64,000 bases of DNA from Roseomonas fluvialis (lineage in GTDB: Bacteria; Pseudomonadota; Alphaproteobacteria; Acetobacterales; Acetobacteraceae): assembly GCF_022846615.1 (NCBI RefSeq), contig NZ_AP025637.1:5047001-5111000 (forward strand), in the 5' to 3' direction. Below, one piece after another: positions 16,338 to 24,158 of the stretch. How positions within the stretch are numbered: position 1 is the first letter of the stretch; the number at the start of each line of letters is the position of its first letter. Position numbers and translations under genes: made by a program. The notes below the pieces were generated by a model. The model saw only the letters and a list, made by a program, of their open reading frames with translations, was not told the DNA's origin and made no database searches.

Positions 16338-18059
16338 ATGTCCGACCCGCTCGCGGAGGTCCTGGCGCTGGAGGCCGAGGGCCTCCTGTTTTCCGCCCAT
16401 GACAGGGCCATGGCAGCGCTGGCCGAGCATCCCGACGATGCCGCGCTGCGCTATCGCGCCACGCTGACCATTGCGCGCGCCGGGGCCACGGCCATGGCGC
16501 TCGACCTGTTCCACCGGCTGCGCCTGGACGCCGAGCCGGACCCCGAGATCGCAACCCTCGGCGCCCGCCTCATCAAGGACCGCGCCTTCGAACAGCCCGC
16601 CGCGGTGCGCGGCCCGCTGCTGGCCGAGGCCGCGCAGCGCTATGCCGCCCTATGGCGCATCCACGGCGCCGGCTGGCACGGCGTGAACGCCGCCGCGTTG
16701 CGCCTGCTGGGCGGCGACGCGCCGGGCGCGGCCGAGGTCGCCCGCCAGGTGCTCGAGAGCCACCGCGACGCCGGTGACTATTGGTCGGCCGCAACCCAGG
16801 CCGAGGCGCTGCTGCTGGCCGGCCGCGTGCTCGAATCCCGCCGCGCCCTCGAGGAAGCGGAATCGCGCGCCGGCGCCGACATCTCGGCCCGCGCCACCAC
16901 CCGGCGCCAGATGCGGCGCGAGGCCGCCGCCCTCGGCCTCGCCCCTGGCTTCGTCGATGCGCTGCGGGTGCCGGCCGTGCTGCACTACACCGGCCACATG
17001 CCGAAGCCCGGCCAGGACGACCCGGGGCTCGAGGCGTCCATCGCCGCCATGCTGGACGCCCGCATCGCCGAGGAGAATGTCGGCGCGGCCTTCGGCGGGC
17101 TCGCCGCCGGCTTCGATATCCTGGCGGCGGAGGCGCTGCTGCGCGCGGGCATCAGCCCCACCGCCGTGCTGCCCTGCGATCCCGAGACCTACGAGGCCGA
17201 TTCCGTCGCCCCCGCCGGCGAACGCTGGGTGGCGCGCTTCCGCGCCCTGCTGCCGCGGGTGCGCGTCATTCAGCTCGACGAACGCCCCTTCCCCGACGAC
17301 GACCTGCACCTGGCCCTGGCCGGGCGCCGCGCCATGGGCCTGGCGCGCCTGCACGCGCGCCATCGCGACGGGCCGGCTGTGCAGGTCGCGTCCTGGGACG
17401 GCCAGCCGGCACGCGGCGCGGCGGGCACCGGTGCGGATGTTGGATCCTGGACCGCGGCCGGCGGGCGGTCGCTGCACATCCCCTGGCCCTGGCCGCGCAA
17501 TGGCAGCGGAAACGGCCTGCCGGCGGCGCGCCGCCGCGCCATGGCGGTGCTGTTCGGGGACCTGCCGCGCTTCAGCGCGCTGGACGATGCCGGGCTCGCC
17601 ACCTTCTACGAAGGCCCGCTGGCGGCGATGGGCGCGGCGCTCGACCGGCATCCCGCCACCTATCGCAACGCCTGGGGCGATGCGGTGCAGATCACCTTCG
17701 ACGACGTCGCCGCCGCCGCCGCCTGCGCCTTCGACATGCGCACCGCGCTGGCGGCACAGGACCCGCCGATCCACCCCCGCTTCGCGATCGACTTCGGGCC
17801 GCTGCTGCCGGTGCACGATGCGGTGCAGCGCGCCGACAAGTTCTCCGGCCGTGCCATGACGCGCGCCGCGCGCATCGAGCCCGTCACCCCCCCCGGGCGG
17901 ATCTTCGCCACCGAGGCCTTTGCCTGCGAGGTCGCGTTGCTGCCGCATGGCGCGGGCCTCGCTTGCGACTATGCCGGACGAATCCCGACCGCGAAGGGGT
18001 TCGGGTCCCTGCCCCTGTACGCGCTGCGCCGGTCCGGCGCCGAGGAGGAACTGGCATGA
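16338..18059 (+). CDS. Class III nucleotide cyclase with TPR-like and Rossmann-type sensory regions
   Basis: A 573-residue cytoplasmic protein. Residues about 1-200 are an Ala/Leu-rich helical, TPR-like region. Residues about 215-370 look like a Rossmann domain (VLHYTGHM, then GGLAAGFDILAAEALLRAG and VLPCDPETYEADSV), which I judge SLOG-like (a nucleotide-ligand-sensing fold; by-eye inference). The cyclase domain covers about 395-570: metal-binding Asp in VLFGDLPRFS and in NAWGDAVQI, and the AARIEP segment with the transition-state Arg. The usual Asn before AAR is Thr (GRAMTRAAR), and the adenine-specifying Lys position reads Asn, so product identity (cAMP or cGMP) and activity are open. ATGA overlap with the Crp-like gene argues that the nucleotide is read by that regulator. 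Confidence 0.85.
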   Translation: MSDPLAEVLALEAEGLLFSAHDRAMAALAEHPDDAALRYRATLTIARAGATAMALDLFHRLRLDAEPDPEIATLGARLIKDRAFEQPAAVRGPLLAEAAQRYAALWRIHGAGWHGVNAAALRLLGGDAPGAAEVARQVLESHRDAGDYWSAATQAEALLLAGRVLESRRALEEAESRAGADISARATTRRQMRREAAALGLAPGFVDALRVPAVLHYTGHMPKPGQDDPGLEASIAAMLDARIAEENVGAAFGGLAAGFDILAAEALLRAGISPTAVLPCDPETYEADSVAPAGERWVARFRALLPRVRVIQLDERPFPDDDLHLALAGRRAMGLARLHARHRDGPAVQVASWDGQPARGAAGTGADVGSWTAAGGRSLHIPWPWPRNGSGNGLPAARRRAMAVLFGDLPRFSALDDAGLATFYEGPLAAMGAALDRHPATYRNAWGDAVQITFDDVAAAAACAFDMRTALAAQDPPIHPRFAIDFGPLLPVHDAVQRADKFSGRAMTRAARIEPVTPPGRIFATEAFACEVALLPHGAGLACDYAGRIPTAKGFGSLPLYALRRSGAEEELA

Positions 18060-18775
18060 GCGATACGCGCCTGGCCGAGGAACTCGGCCGCATCGCGCTG
18101 TTGAAGGACCTGCCCGCACCCGCGCTGGCGCGCCTGGCCGACGGCGCGCGCCGCGTCGCCCCGCCCGATGGCGCGCCGCTGTTCTCCCAGGGCGACCCGC
18201 CCGATGCGGTGTATGCCGTGCTCGAAGGCCGCGGGCGCGTGCGCGTGGGCGCCCCCGACAACGCGGCCAAGCGCCTGATGGTCGAGGTATTCCGCGCCGG
18301 CGATGTGTTCGGCGAGATCGGCGTGCTGGATGGCGCGACCCGCAGCGCCGATGCGGTGGTGATCGGGGAGGTGAAGCTCGTGCGCATCGCCGCCCCCGTC
18401 TTCCTGGAGACCGCGGAGACGGAACCGGCACTGGGCCTGGCGCTGGCGCGGCTGCTTTCGGTGCGGCTGCGGCGCACCTTCGGCCTGCTGCAGGACGCCA
18501 CCTTCGCACCGCTGGAAGTGCGGCTCGCGCGGCAGGTGATGTATCTGCTCAAGGCCGACAGTGTGAAGACCGAGAAGGGCACGCGGCTCGCGGCACGGTT
18601 CCGGCAGGGCGACCTCGCGGACCTGCTGGGGGCGACCACGCGAAGCATCATCTCGATCCTGAATGCCTGGCGGGCAGCGAACCTGGTCGCCTACGACACC
18701 GAGAAAGCCTTCCTGTTCGTGCTGGACGAGGCCGGGCTGGCCGCGGTGGCGGCGGGGCCGCGGGACGGGACGTGA
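18056..18775 (+). CDS. Crp/Fnr-family cyclic-nucleotide-binding regulator
   Basis: A 239-residue protein. The N-terminal cyclic-nucleotide-binding fold (about 10-130) has the phosphate-binding cassette pattern GDVFGEIGVLDGATRSADAV, with Glu, Arg and Ser in the usual places. The C-terminal winged helix (about 155-225) contains the HTH (GDLADLLGATTRSIISILNAW). A strong site, GAGGAGGAA, precedes ATG 18056, which overlaps the cyclase stop (ATGA). It is the likely receptor of the cyclase product and regulator of nearby promoters, possibly of the TIR operon (inference). Confidence 0.9.
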   Translation: MSDTRLAEELGRIALLKDLPAPALARLADGARRVAPPDGAPLFSQGDPPDAVYAVLEGRGRVRVGAPDNAAKRLMVEVFRAGDVFGEIGVLDGATRSADAVVIGEVKLVRIAAPVFLETAETEPALGLALARLLSVRLRRTFGLLQDATFAPLEVRLARQVMYLLKADSVKTEKGTRLAARFRQGDLADLLGATTRSIISILNAWRAANLVAYDTEKAFLFVLDEAGLAAVAAGPRDGT

Positions 18776-19593
18776 CGCGCGCGCCGGCATCCGCGCGGCG
18801 GCTGGCGTTTTTGGCGGCGCTGCTGGTCATGGCGCCGCCGGCGCTGGCGCAGCCGGGGCCGGACAAGTCAACGCCGCAGCCGCGCATGCCGCAGGTGCTC
18901 TCGCCGCTCGACCCGGCGCCTCAGGGGCGCGGGCTGCCGCGGGTCATCACCCCCATGGACATGGCGCCCCCGGGCGGCGGCGCGCCGGACACCGCGCCAC
19001 CGCAGCCGGCGGCGGCACCCCGCGCGGCGCAGCCGAACGCGGCGGGCACCGCGTGCACCCCCCAGCAGGTGGCGGCCATCACCGCCGCCCTGGTGCAGGC
19101 GCGCAGCAGGATCACGGCCGGCGTCCGCATGCTCGCCGAGGAGCCGGACCATCCGCATGTCCGGATGTGGTTCGGCACGGCGTCGCGCACCATGGTGATG
19201 AACGTGCTCCAGCGCACCGGCACGCGGCTGTCGAGCACCGCCGGCGTTGAGCTGCACTGCAACGACACGTCGCGCTGCGTCGGCGCGGTCACCGCCTATG
19301 CCCAGTACCTGACGCGCACGCTGGTCGATGCGCAGGGGCGCCCCGCCGCGTCCTATCGGCTCGACGAAGGGCAGGTGCTGGGCGTGTGCCCCGCCTTCTT
19401 CCGCGCCGGCATGGAGGGGACCGGCACGCGCTGGGGCATCCTGGTGCACGAGGCGACGCATTTCGCCGCTGCGACGAAGGACCACGTCTATGGCCGCGCG
19501 GCCGCGCTGGCGCTGGCGCGGACCGACCCGGCGCGCGCGCTGGAGAATGCCGACAACTACATGCTGTTCATCGAGACGTTGCCGCGGCGGTGA
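18772..19593 (+). CDS. Secreted M35-like (aspzincin) metallopeptidase A
   Basis: A 273-residue protein with a signal peptide (LAFLAALLVMAPPALAQ, about 11-27), a Pro-rich linker to about 95, and a catalytic domain with HExxH at His226-Glu227-His230 (LVHEATHFA) and a downstream Asp237 in TKDHVYG, the aspzincin arrangement of deuterolysin/lysine-specific metalloendopeptidase. The C-terminal ENADNYMLFIETLP matches the N-A-D-x-Y end of that family. Four other cysteines may pair in the periplasm or medium. GTG 18772 overlaps the Crp-like stop (GTGA), so it is coupled to the regulator. Substrate unknown. Confidence 0.8.
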   Translation: MTRAPASARRLAFLAALLVMAPPALAQPGPDKSTPQPRMPQVLSPLDPAPQGRGLPRVITPMDMAPPGGGAPDTAPPQPAAAPRAAQPNAAGTACTPQQVAAITAALVQARSRITAGVRMLAEEPDHPHVRMWFGTASRTMVMNVLQRTGTRLSSTAGVELHCNDTSRCVGAVTAYAQYLTRTLVDAQGRPAASYRLDEGQVLGVCPAFFRAGMEGTGTRWGILVHEATHFAAATKDHVYGRAAALALARTDPARALENADNYMLFIETLPRR

Positions 19594-19696
19594 GGACAGG
19601 CGGGGCACGCCGGCCGGCCCGATGCGCCGCGGTGCGGCGCGCGACCATGAAGGGCTTCGTGGCGGTGCGGGCCACGGCGTGCTTCGGTGCGACACC

Positions 19697-20419
19697 ATGC
19701 GCCTGACCCAGCCGGCTCCGCGCCCCCACGCTTGGCTTCTTGCCGCGGCGGTGGCCTTGTTCGTCCTGCCGGCTGCGGCCCAGGCACCACTGCCGGACGC
19801 GCCGCCGCCCACCGTCACGCTGCCAACCGACAAGCCCCCCGCGCTCGAACCCAACCGCCAGGTCCTGGTCGTCGAGGCGCCGCGCGACAAGCCGCCGCCG
19901 CTGGAGCGCGGCCCCGCCGACATCGCCGGCCCGGCCTGCGACGCCCAGCACCACCAGCCGCTGATCGAAGAGGCCCTGGCCACCGCACGCACCCGCATCC
20001 AGGACGCCATCCGCCTGGTGCGCGACGAACCCGACCACCCGCATGTCCGCCGCTGGTTCGGCGATGCGCCGCGCAAGACCATCCGCATCACGCTCGAACT
20101 GACCGCGGCGCGGCTGCAGGACATGACGGGGGTCGAGATCCGCTGCAACGACCCGCCCGGCTGCCCCGGCGGGCGTTTCGCCTATGCCAATGAACGCAGC
20201 ATGGTGATGGGCCTGTGCCCGCCCTTCTTTCGCGCGCGGATGGAAGGCACCGACAGCCGCTGGGGCATCCTGATCCACGAGGCATCGCACCTGGCGGCGA
20301 ATACGCGCGACCACGCCTATCGCCCGACCGGCGCGCTGACCCTGGCGAAGGAAAGCCCGGCGCGCGCCGCCGAGAACGCCGACAACTACGAGTATTTCGT
20401 CGAGACACTGCCCCGGTAG
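19697..20419 (+). CDS. Secreted M35-like (aspzincin) metallopeptidase B
   Basis: A 240-residue paralogue of the preceding gene: signal peptide (WLLAAAVALFVLPAAAQA, about 13-30), Pro-rich linker, shared segment DEPDHPHVRRWFG, HExxH at His194-Glu195-His198 (LIHEASHLA) with Asp205 in TRDHAYR, and the C-terminal ENADNYEYFVETLP. The Gly of the usual Y-G after the Asp ligand is Arg here. ATG 19697 is the first start before the signal peptide. It lies 103 bases after paralogue A, so the pair is a tandem duplication that has diverged in the linker. Confidence 0.78.
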   Translation: MRLTQPAPRPHAWLLAAAVALFVLPAAAQAPLPDAPPPTVTLPTDKPPALEPNRQVLVVEAPRDKPPPLERGPADIAGPACDAQHHQPLIEEALATARTRIQDAIRLVRDEPDHPHVRRWFGDAPRKTIRITLELTAARLQDMTGVEIRCNDPPGCPGGRFAYANERSMVMGLCPPFFRARMEGTDSRWGILIHEASHLAANTRDHAYRPTGALTLAKESPARAAENADNYEYFVETLPR

Positions 20420-20472
20420 CGCCTGCCTGCCCGCCTGCATCGGACCGCGACCCACCCGGCTACCGTCGCGCC

Positions 20473-20572
20473 GCAGGCGCGCCCTCGCGTGGCGGCCGCA
20501 GGCGCGCCCTCGCTTGGTAGCCGCAGGCGCGCCGTGGCGGGATGGCAGCAGGCGCGCCGTCGCGGGATGCAT
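20473..20572. repeat. Four tandem 25-bp repeats
   Basis: Four units start at 20473, 20498, 20523 and 20548, each beginning GCAGGCGCGCC; a partial fifth (GCAGGCGCG) follows at 20584. The period is exactly 25 bp; the second half of the unit varies. Units are contiguous with no spacers, so this is not CRISPR. It fills the gap between convergent genes. Confidence 0.8.
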
Positions 20573-20620
20573 GACGACAGAAAGCAGGCGCGGGCCGGTG
20601 GCGGAATCCACCGTCGACGC

Positions 20621-21775
20621 TCAGCGTGCTGGCATGCGCAGCGCGAACAGCGCCGCCACCGCCACCGCGCCCAGCCCCGCCGTCAGCCACAGCGCCTGTG
20701 CCCCCACCGCATCCACCAGCAGCCCGAAGCCGAAGGGGGCCAGCGCCTGCGCCGCGCGCGCCGGTGCGGTGATGAAGCCCTGCCGCTGCCCATAGCCGAC
20801 CGGTCCGAACACCGCGAGCGGCAGCGTGCCGCGCGTGATGGTCAGCATCCCGTTCCCCGCGCCATGGATCAGCACGAAGACCGCCGCCATCGGCGCGCCG
20901 CCCGCCAGCAGCACCACCACCGCGATGGGGTGCAACGACGCCGCGATGCGTGCCGAGACCAGTGGCGAGACCTTGCGCAGGAAGGTGAATTCCAGGATGC
21001 GCGCCGCCACCTGCGCCGGGCCGAGCAGCGCGCCAGCCGCCACCGCCGCCACCGCCGTGGCCCCCGCCGCCTGAAGCAGTCCGGGCAGATGCGCACCCAG
21101 TGCGGCCGCGCTGAAGCCCGCCGTCGCGAGCACGAAGGCGATCAGCGCCATGTCGCGCATGCGCGGCGGCGGCCCGGCATCGCCCGCCGCGGCGGAGGCA
21201 CGCTCCGGCGGCGGCGCGCGCGGCACCAGCAGGCGGTTCAATGGCAACCCCAGCACGACATGCAGCGCTGCCCACCCGAGGCAGGCCCCGCGCCAGCCCC
21301 ATTCCGCCTCCATCAGCGCCGTGGCCGGCCAGCCCACCGTGCTGGCGAAGCCGGCGATCAGCGTGATGCCCGTGATGCTGTTGCGCGCTTCCTTGCCATA
21401 GAGCCCGGCGAGCGTCGCGAAGGCGGCGTCATACAAGCCCATCGCCATCGCCACGCCCATCACGGCCCAGGCCAGCCCGAACACGACGGGCCCGGGTGAC
21501 AGCCCCATCATCAGCAGCCCGACGGCGAAGACGATGTTGGACACCGCCAGCACGTCCCGCCCGCCACGCCGGTCGATCGCGCGCCCCGCCATCGGTCCGA
21601 GGAAGGCGGTCAGCAGCAGCGCCCCGGAGAAGACGCCGAAGATGGTGGCGCGGGAGACACCGAATTCTGCCGCGATCGGCGCCGCCAGGATGGCCGGGAT
21701 ATAGTAGGACGACGCCCAGGAGAGGGTCTGCGTCGTGCCCAGCACGGAGACGGTCAGCGGGCGGGAGGTGGCCAT
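20621..21775 (-). CDS. MFS transporter
   Basis: A 384-residue membrane protein with about 12 hydrophobic helices. The loop 2-3 motif reads GPMAGRAIDRRGGRDV, typical of the major facilitator superfamily; helix 1 (TQTLSWASSYYIPAI) resembles the oxalate/monocarboxylate-type and YbfB-like transporters. Substrate unknown. ATG 21775 is preferred over ATG 21784 because GGAGG is spaced nine bases before it but abuts the earlier one. Likely first in a transcript of its own; the 2-hydroxyacid dehydrogenase gene is 47 bp upstream on the same strand. Confidence 0.85.
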   Translation of the reverse strand: MATSRPLTVSVLGTTQTLSWASSYYIPAILAAPIAAEFGVSRATIFGVFSGALLLTAFLGPMAGRAIDRRGGRDVLAVSNIVFAVGLLMMGLSPGPVVFGLAWAVMGVAMAMGLYDAAFATLAGLYGKEARNSITGITLIAGFASTVGWPATALMEAEWGWRGACLGWAALHVVLGLPLNRLLVPRAPPPERASAAAGDAGPPPRMRDMALIAFVLATAGFSAAALGAHLPGLLQAAGATAVAAVAAGALLGPAQVAARILEFTFLRKVSPLVSARIAASLHPIAVVVLLAGGAPMAAVFVLIHGAGNGMLTITRGTLPLAVFGPVGYGQRQGFITAPARAAQALAPFGFGLLVDAVGAQALWLTAGLGAVAVAALFALRMPAR

Positions 21776-21822
21776 GGCCGCCATCCTCCCGCGCGCGCGC
21801 CGCCGCGCCAAGCCGGATCAGG

Positions 21823-22884
21823 TCACGCGTGGTCCGTGATGTCGCGCCCGAGCGCCGCGCGATAGCGTTCCGCCACGCGCGCCTTGACCTCCGGGTTGAT
21901 GATGCGCGGCGGGAAGCGGCCCGCGGCAAAGGCGGAGAAGGCCTCGGCCGCGATGCGCGTGATCATGGCGCGGCTCTCATGCGTGACGCCGGCGGTGTGC
22001 TGCGTGCAGATGACGGCGGGGTGCGACAGCAGCGGGTGGTCGGCCGGCGGCGGTTCCTGTTCCCAGACATCGAGGCCCGCCGCGGCGATGTGGCCGGATT
22101 GCAGCGCGGCCAGCAGCGCGCCCTCGTCATGGATCGACCCTCGCGCGGTCGTCACCAGCACCGATCCGGGCTTCATCGCGGCGAAGCCGTCGGCTGCCAT
22201 CATCGCGCGCGATTCGGGGGTCAGCGGGCAATGGATGGACACGATGTCGCATTGCGCCAGCATCGCCGCCAGGTCGTCGCATTTCTCCGCGCCACGGTCG
22301 GCAACTGTCGCGGCATCGACATAAGGGTCATAGGCCAGAACGCGGCACTGGAAGGCGGCATGCAGGATGGCGGCAGTCCGCGTGCCGACATTGCCGATGC
22401 CGATCAGCCCGACGGTCTTGCCGAGCAGGTTGCGGCCCATGAACTCCTCGCGCCGCTGGGCACGGCCCTCGCGCATCGCGGCGTGGCATTCGGGAAAGCG
22501 CTTCAGCAGCGCGAGCATCATGCCGACGGCGTGTTCCGCGACCGCCTCCGCATTGCCACCGGCCTGGTTGACCAGCAGCACGCCCGCACGGGTGCAGGCG
22601 GCGGGTTCGATGGTGTCGTAGCCGGCGCCCTGGGAGGCCGCCATCAGCAGGTTCGGCAGCCGCGCCAGCAGCGTGTCGTTGACATGGAAGGGCTTGGGCA
22701 ACTCGTCGCGCGACGCACGCACATAGTAACCCTGGCAGGTGGCAAGCTGCGCCAGCGCGGCGTTCTCGCCCTCGTCGAGCGTGAGGCGCACGAGTTCGAG
22801 CGCCGGGTCCTTCGCAGCGGTTTCCAGGAAGGACTGGTGCGGCACCTTGATCAGGTAGCCGATGCGGAAGCGTTCATTGGACAC
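21823..22884 (-). CDS. D-2-hydroxyacid dehydrogenase (phosphoglycerate dehydrogenase-like)
   Basis: A 353-residue NAD-dependent dehydrogenase. The Rossmann motif GLIGIGNVGT is followed by an acidic residue (AYDPYV); catalytic Arg is in TTARGSIHDEGAL, Glu in LDVWEQEPPP and His in QHTAGVTHES. The general reaction is oxidation of a D-2-hydroxyacid or reduction of a 2-oxoacid; no ACT domain is present, so it is not full-length allosteric SerA. GTG 22884 has a GGGGG stretch eight bases upstream; a TTG five codons earlier is less likely. Confidence 0.88.
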   Translation of the reverse strand: MSNERFRIGYLIKVPHQSFLETAAKDPALELVRLTLDEGENAALAQLATCQGYYVRASRDELPKPFHVNDTLLARLPNLLMAASQGAGYDTIEPAACTRAGVLLVNQAGGNAEAVAEHAVGMMLALLKRFPECHAAMREGRAQRREEFMGRNLLGKTVGLIGIGNVGTRTAAILHAAFQCRVLAYDPYVDAATVADRGAEKCDDLAAMLAQCDIVSIHCPLTPESRAMMAADGFAAMKPGSVLVTTARGSIHDEGALLAALQSGHIAAAGLDVWEQEPPPADHPLLSHPAVICTQHTAGVTHESRAMITRIAAEAFSAFAAGRFPPRIINPEVKARVAERYRAALGRDITDHA

Positions 22885-22951
22885 GCGCGTTTCCCCCAAG
22901 GATGTTCCGCTTTGGGTAGCGCGGGATTCGCGGCGGCGCCAGCGGGGGGGC

Positions 22952-23269
22952 TCAGCGCCGCAGGGACAGCAGGTATGCCACCAGGTCGTCGAGCTGTTCG
23001 CGCGTCAGGTGGTAGTCCGGCATGCCGGCATGCGGGGTCTGCAGGAAGACCCGCAGCGACATCGAGGTGCTGGAGGGCATCGCGGCGATGGACGCGAAGG
23101 GCGCGGCCACATCGGTCGCCGGCCCCGGGCCGCCGGGCGCGATGCGGTGGCAGTTGGCGCACCAGTTGGCGGCCAGGCCGCGTCCGGCACGGACATCGCC
23201 CGGTTCGGGCTGCGCGAGCGCCGGCGCGGCCAGGGCCGCCAGCGCGGCGAAAACGGCAAGGGAACGCAT
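22952..23269 (-). CDS. Small periplasmic c-type cytochrome
   Basis: A 105-residue protein with a signal peptide (LAVFAALAALAAPALAQ) and one haem-binding site CANCH. Met in AGMPDYHL is the probable sixth ligand, and the C-terminal helix (LDDLVAYLLSL) is typical of class I cytochrome c. It carries one electron in the periplasm; the partner is unknown. ATG 23269 follows GGAGG by five bases. Confidence 0.88.
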   Translation of the reverse strand: MRSLAVFAALAALAAPALAQPEPGDVRAGRGLAANWCANCHRIAPGGPGPATDVAAPFASIAAMPSSTSMSLRVFLQTPHAGMPDYHLTREQLDDLVAYLLSLRR

Positions 23270-23326
23270 GGGCACCTCCATCGACAGGGGGGCAGTCTCC
23301 CGTGCCGGGCGGAGGCGCGCCTTGCG

Positions 23327-24070
23327 TCAGGCCAAATAGACCCCGCCGTTGATGTGATAGACTTGGCCGGTGATCCATTCCGCAGCGTCCGACGCCAGGT
23401 AGGCCATCAGCCCCGCGATCTCCTCCGGCCGGCCCATGCGGCCGAGCGGCAGGGCCTTCGCCATCTCCGCCAGCTCCGCATCGGTGTTGCCGTAGCGCGG
23501 CTGCGCCGTGTCGGTCAGGCCCGGTGCGATGGCGTTCACGCGGATGCCATGCGGCGCCAGCGCCAGCGCCATCGACCGCGTGATGCCGATGATCCCGGTC
23601 TTGGTCGCCGAGTAGTGCACGCCCAGCACCGCCCCGCGCACCGAGGAGGAGGAGAGGTTCAGGATCACGCCCCTGATGCCGTGCGCGACCATGTGCCGCG
23701 CCGCCGCCTGCGCGCAGAAGGCGCTGCCCTTCAGGTTCACGTCCAGCACACGGTCCCACTCGCCCTCGGTCATCTGCAGGAATTCGACGCGCGGGAAGAT
23801 GCCGGCATTGTTCACCAGCACGTCGATTCGCCCCAGCGCATCGATCGCGCCCTGCACCAGCGCGGCGCATTCGTTGGCGGTGCCGACGCTACCCTGCAGC
23901 AGCACCGCGCGGCGCCCGGCGGCGCGGATCTCGGCCGCGACAGCCTCGGCGGCGGCCTGGTCGTCCAGCCAGTTGATCGCGATGTCGTGCCCCGCCGCCG
24001 CCAGCGCGCGCGCCGCGGCGGCGCCGATTCCCTGCTGCGCGCCGGTCACCAGCGCGGTCCTGACGGTCAT
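23327..24070 (-). CDS. Short-chain dehydrogenase/reductase (FabG-like)
   Basis: A 247-residue classical SDR: TGAQQGIG cofactor loop (residues 9-16), NNAG (87-90), catalytic Ser region (LSSSS), Tyr153 and Lys157 (HYSATKTG), and the C-terminal ITGQVYHINGG. The residue after the second strand (NWLDD) suggests NADP use but is not decisive. It oxidises an alcohol or reduces a ketone; the substrate is unknown. ATG 24070 follows an AGGAG site. Divergent from the lva-like operon across 88 bp, so it could act in the same pathway (inference). Confidence 0.9.
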   Translation of the reverse strand: MTVRTALVTGAQQGIGAAAARALAAAGHDIAINWLDDQAAAEAVAAEIRAAGRRAVLLQGSVGTANECAALVQGAIDALGRIDVLVNNAGIFPRVEFLQMTEGEWDRVLDVNLKGSAFCAQAAARHMVAHGIRGVILNLSSSSVRGAVLGVHYSATKTGIIGITRSMALALAPHGIRVNAIAPGLTDTAQPRYGNTDAELAEMAKALPLGRMGRPEEIAGLMAYLASDAAEWITGQVYHINGGVYLA

Positions 24071-24158
24071 GCGGTCTCTCCTGTTTCGCACCGCAGCATC
24101 GCGGGGCTTGCGGGGCAGCGCAACGGGTGGCAGGCAGGCGGACGGGAGCATGGAACGC

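Noticed and set aside
16650..18509. A 619-codon minus-strand frame opposite the cyclase and Crp-like genes
   Set aside because: Low-complexity Arg/Gly/His/Ala sequence with no signal, motif or ribosome site; a shadow of the plus-strand genes.
14885..20419. Thoeris defence system
   Set aside because: A TIR gene and a possible SLOG domain are present, but no ThsA-type effector (SIR2-SLOG or membrane-SLOG) is visible; the SLOG-like part is fused to a cyclase instead.
20473..20600. CRISPR array at the 25-bp repeats
   Set aside because: Units are contiguous without unique spacers, only four copies, and no cas genes are nearby.
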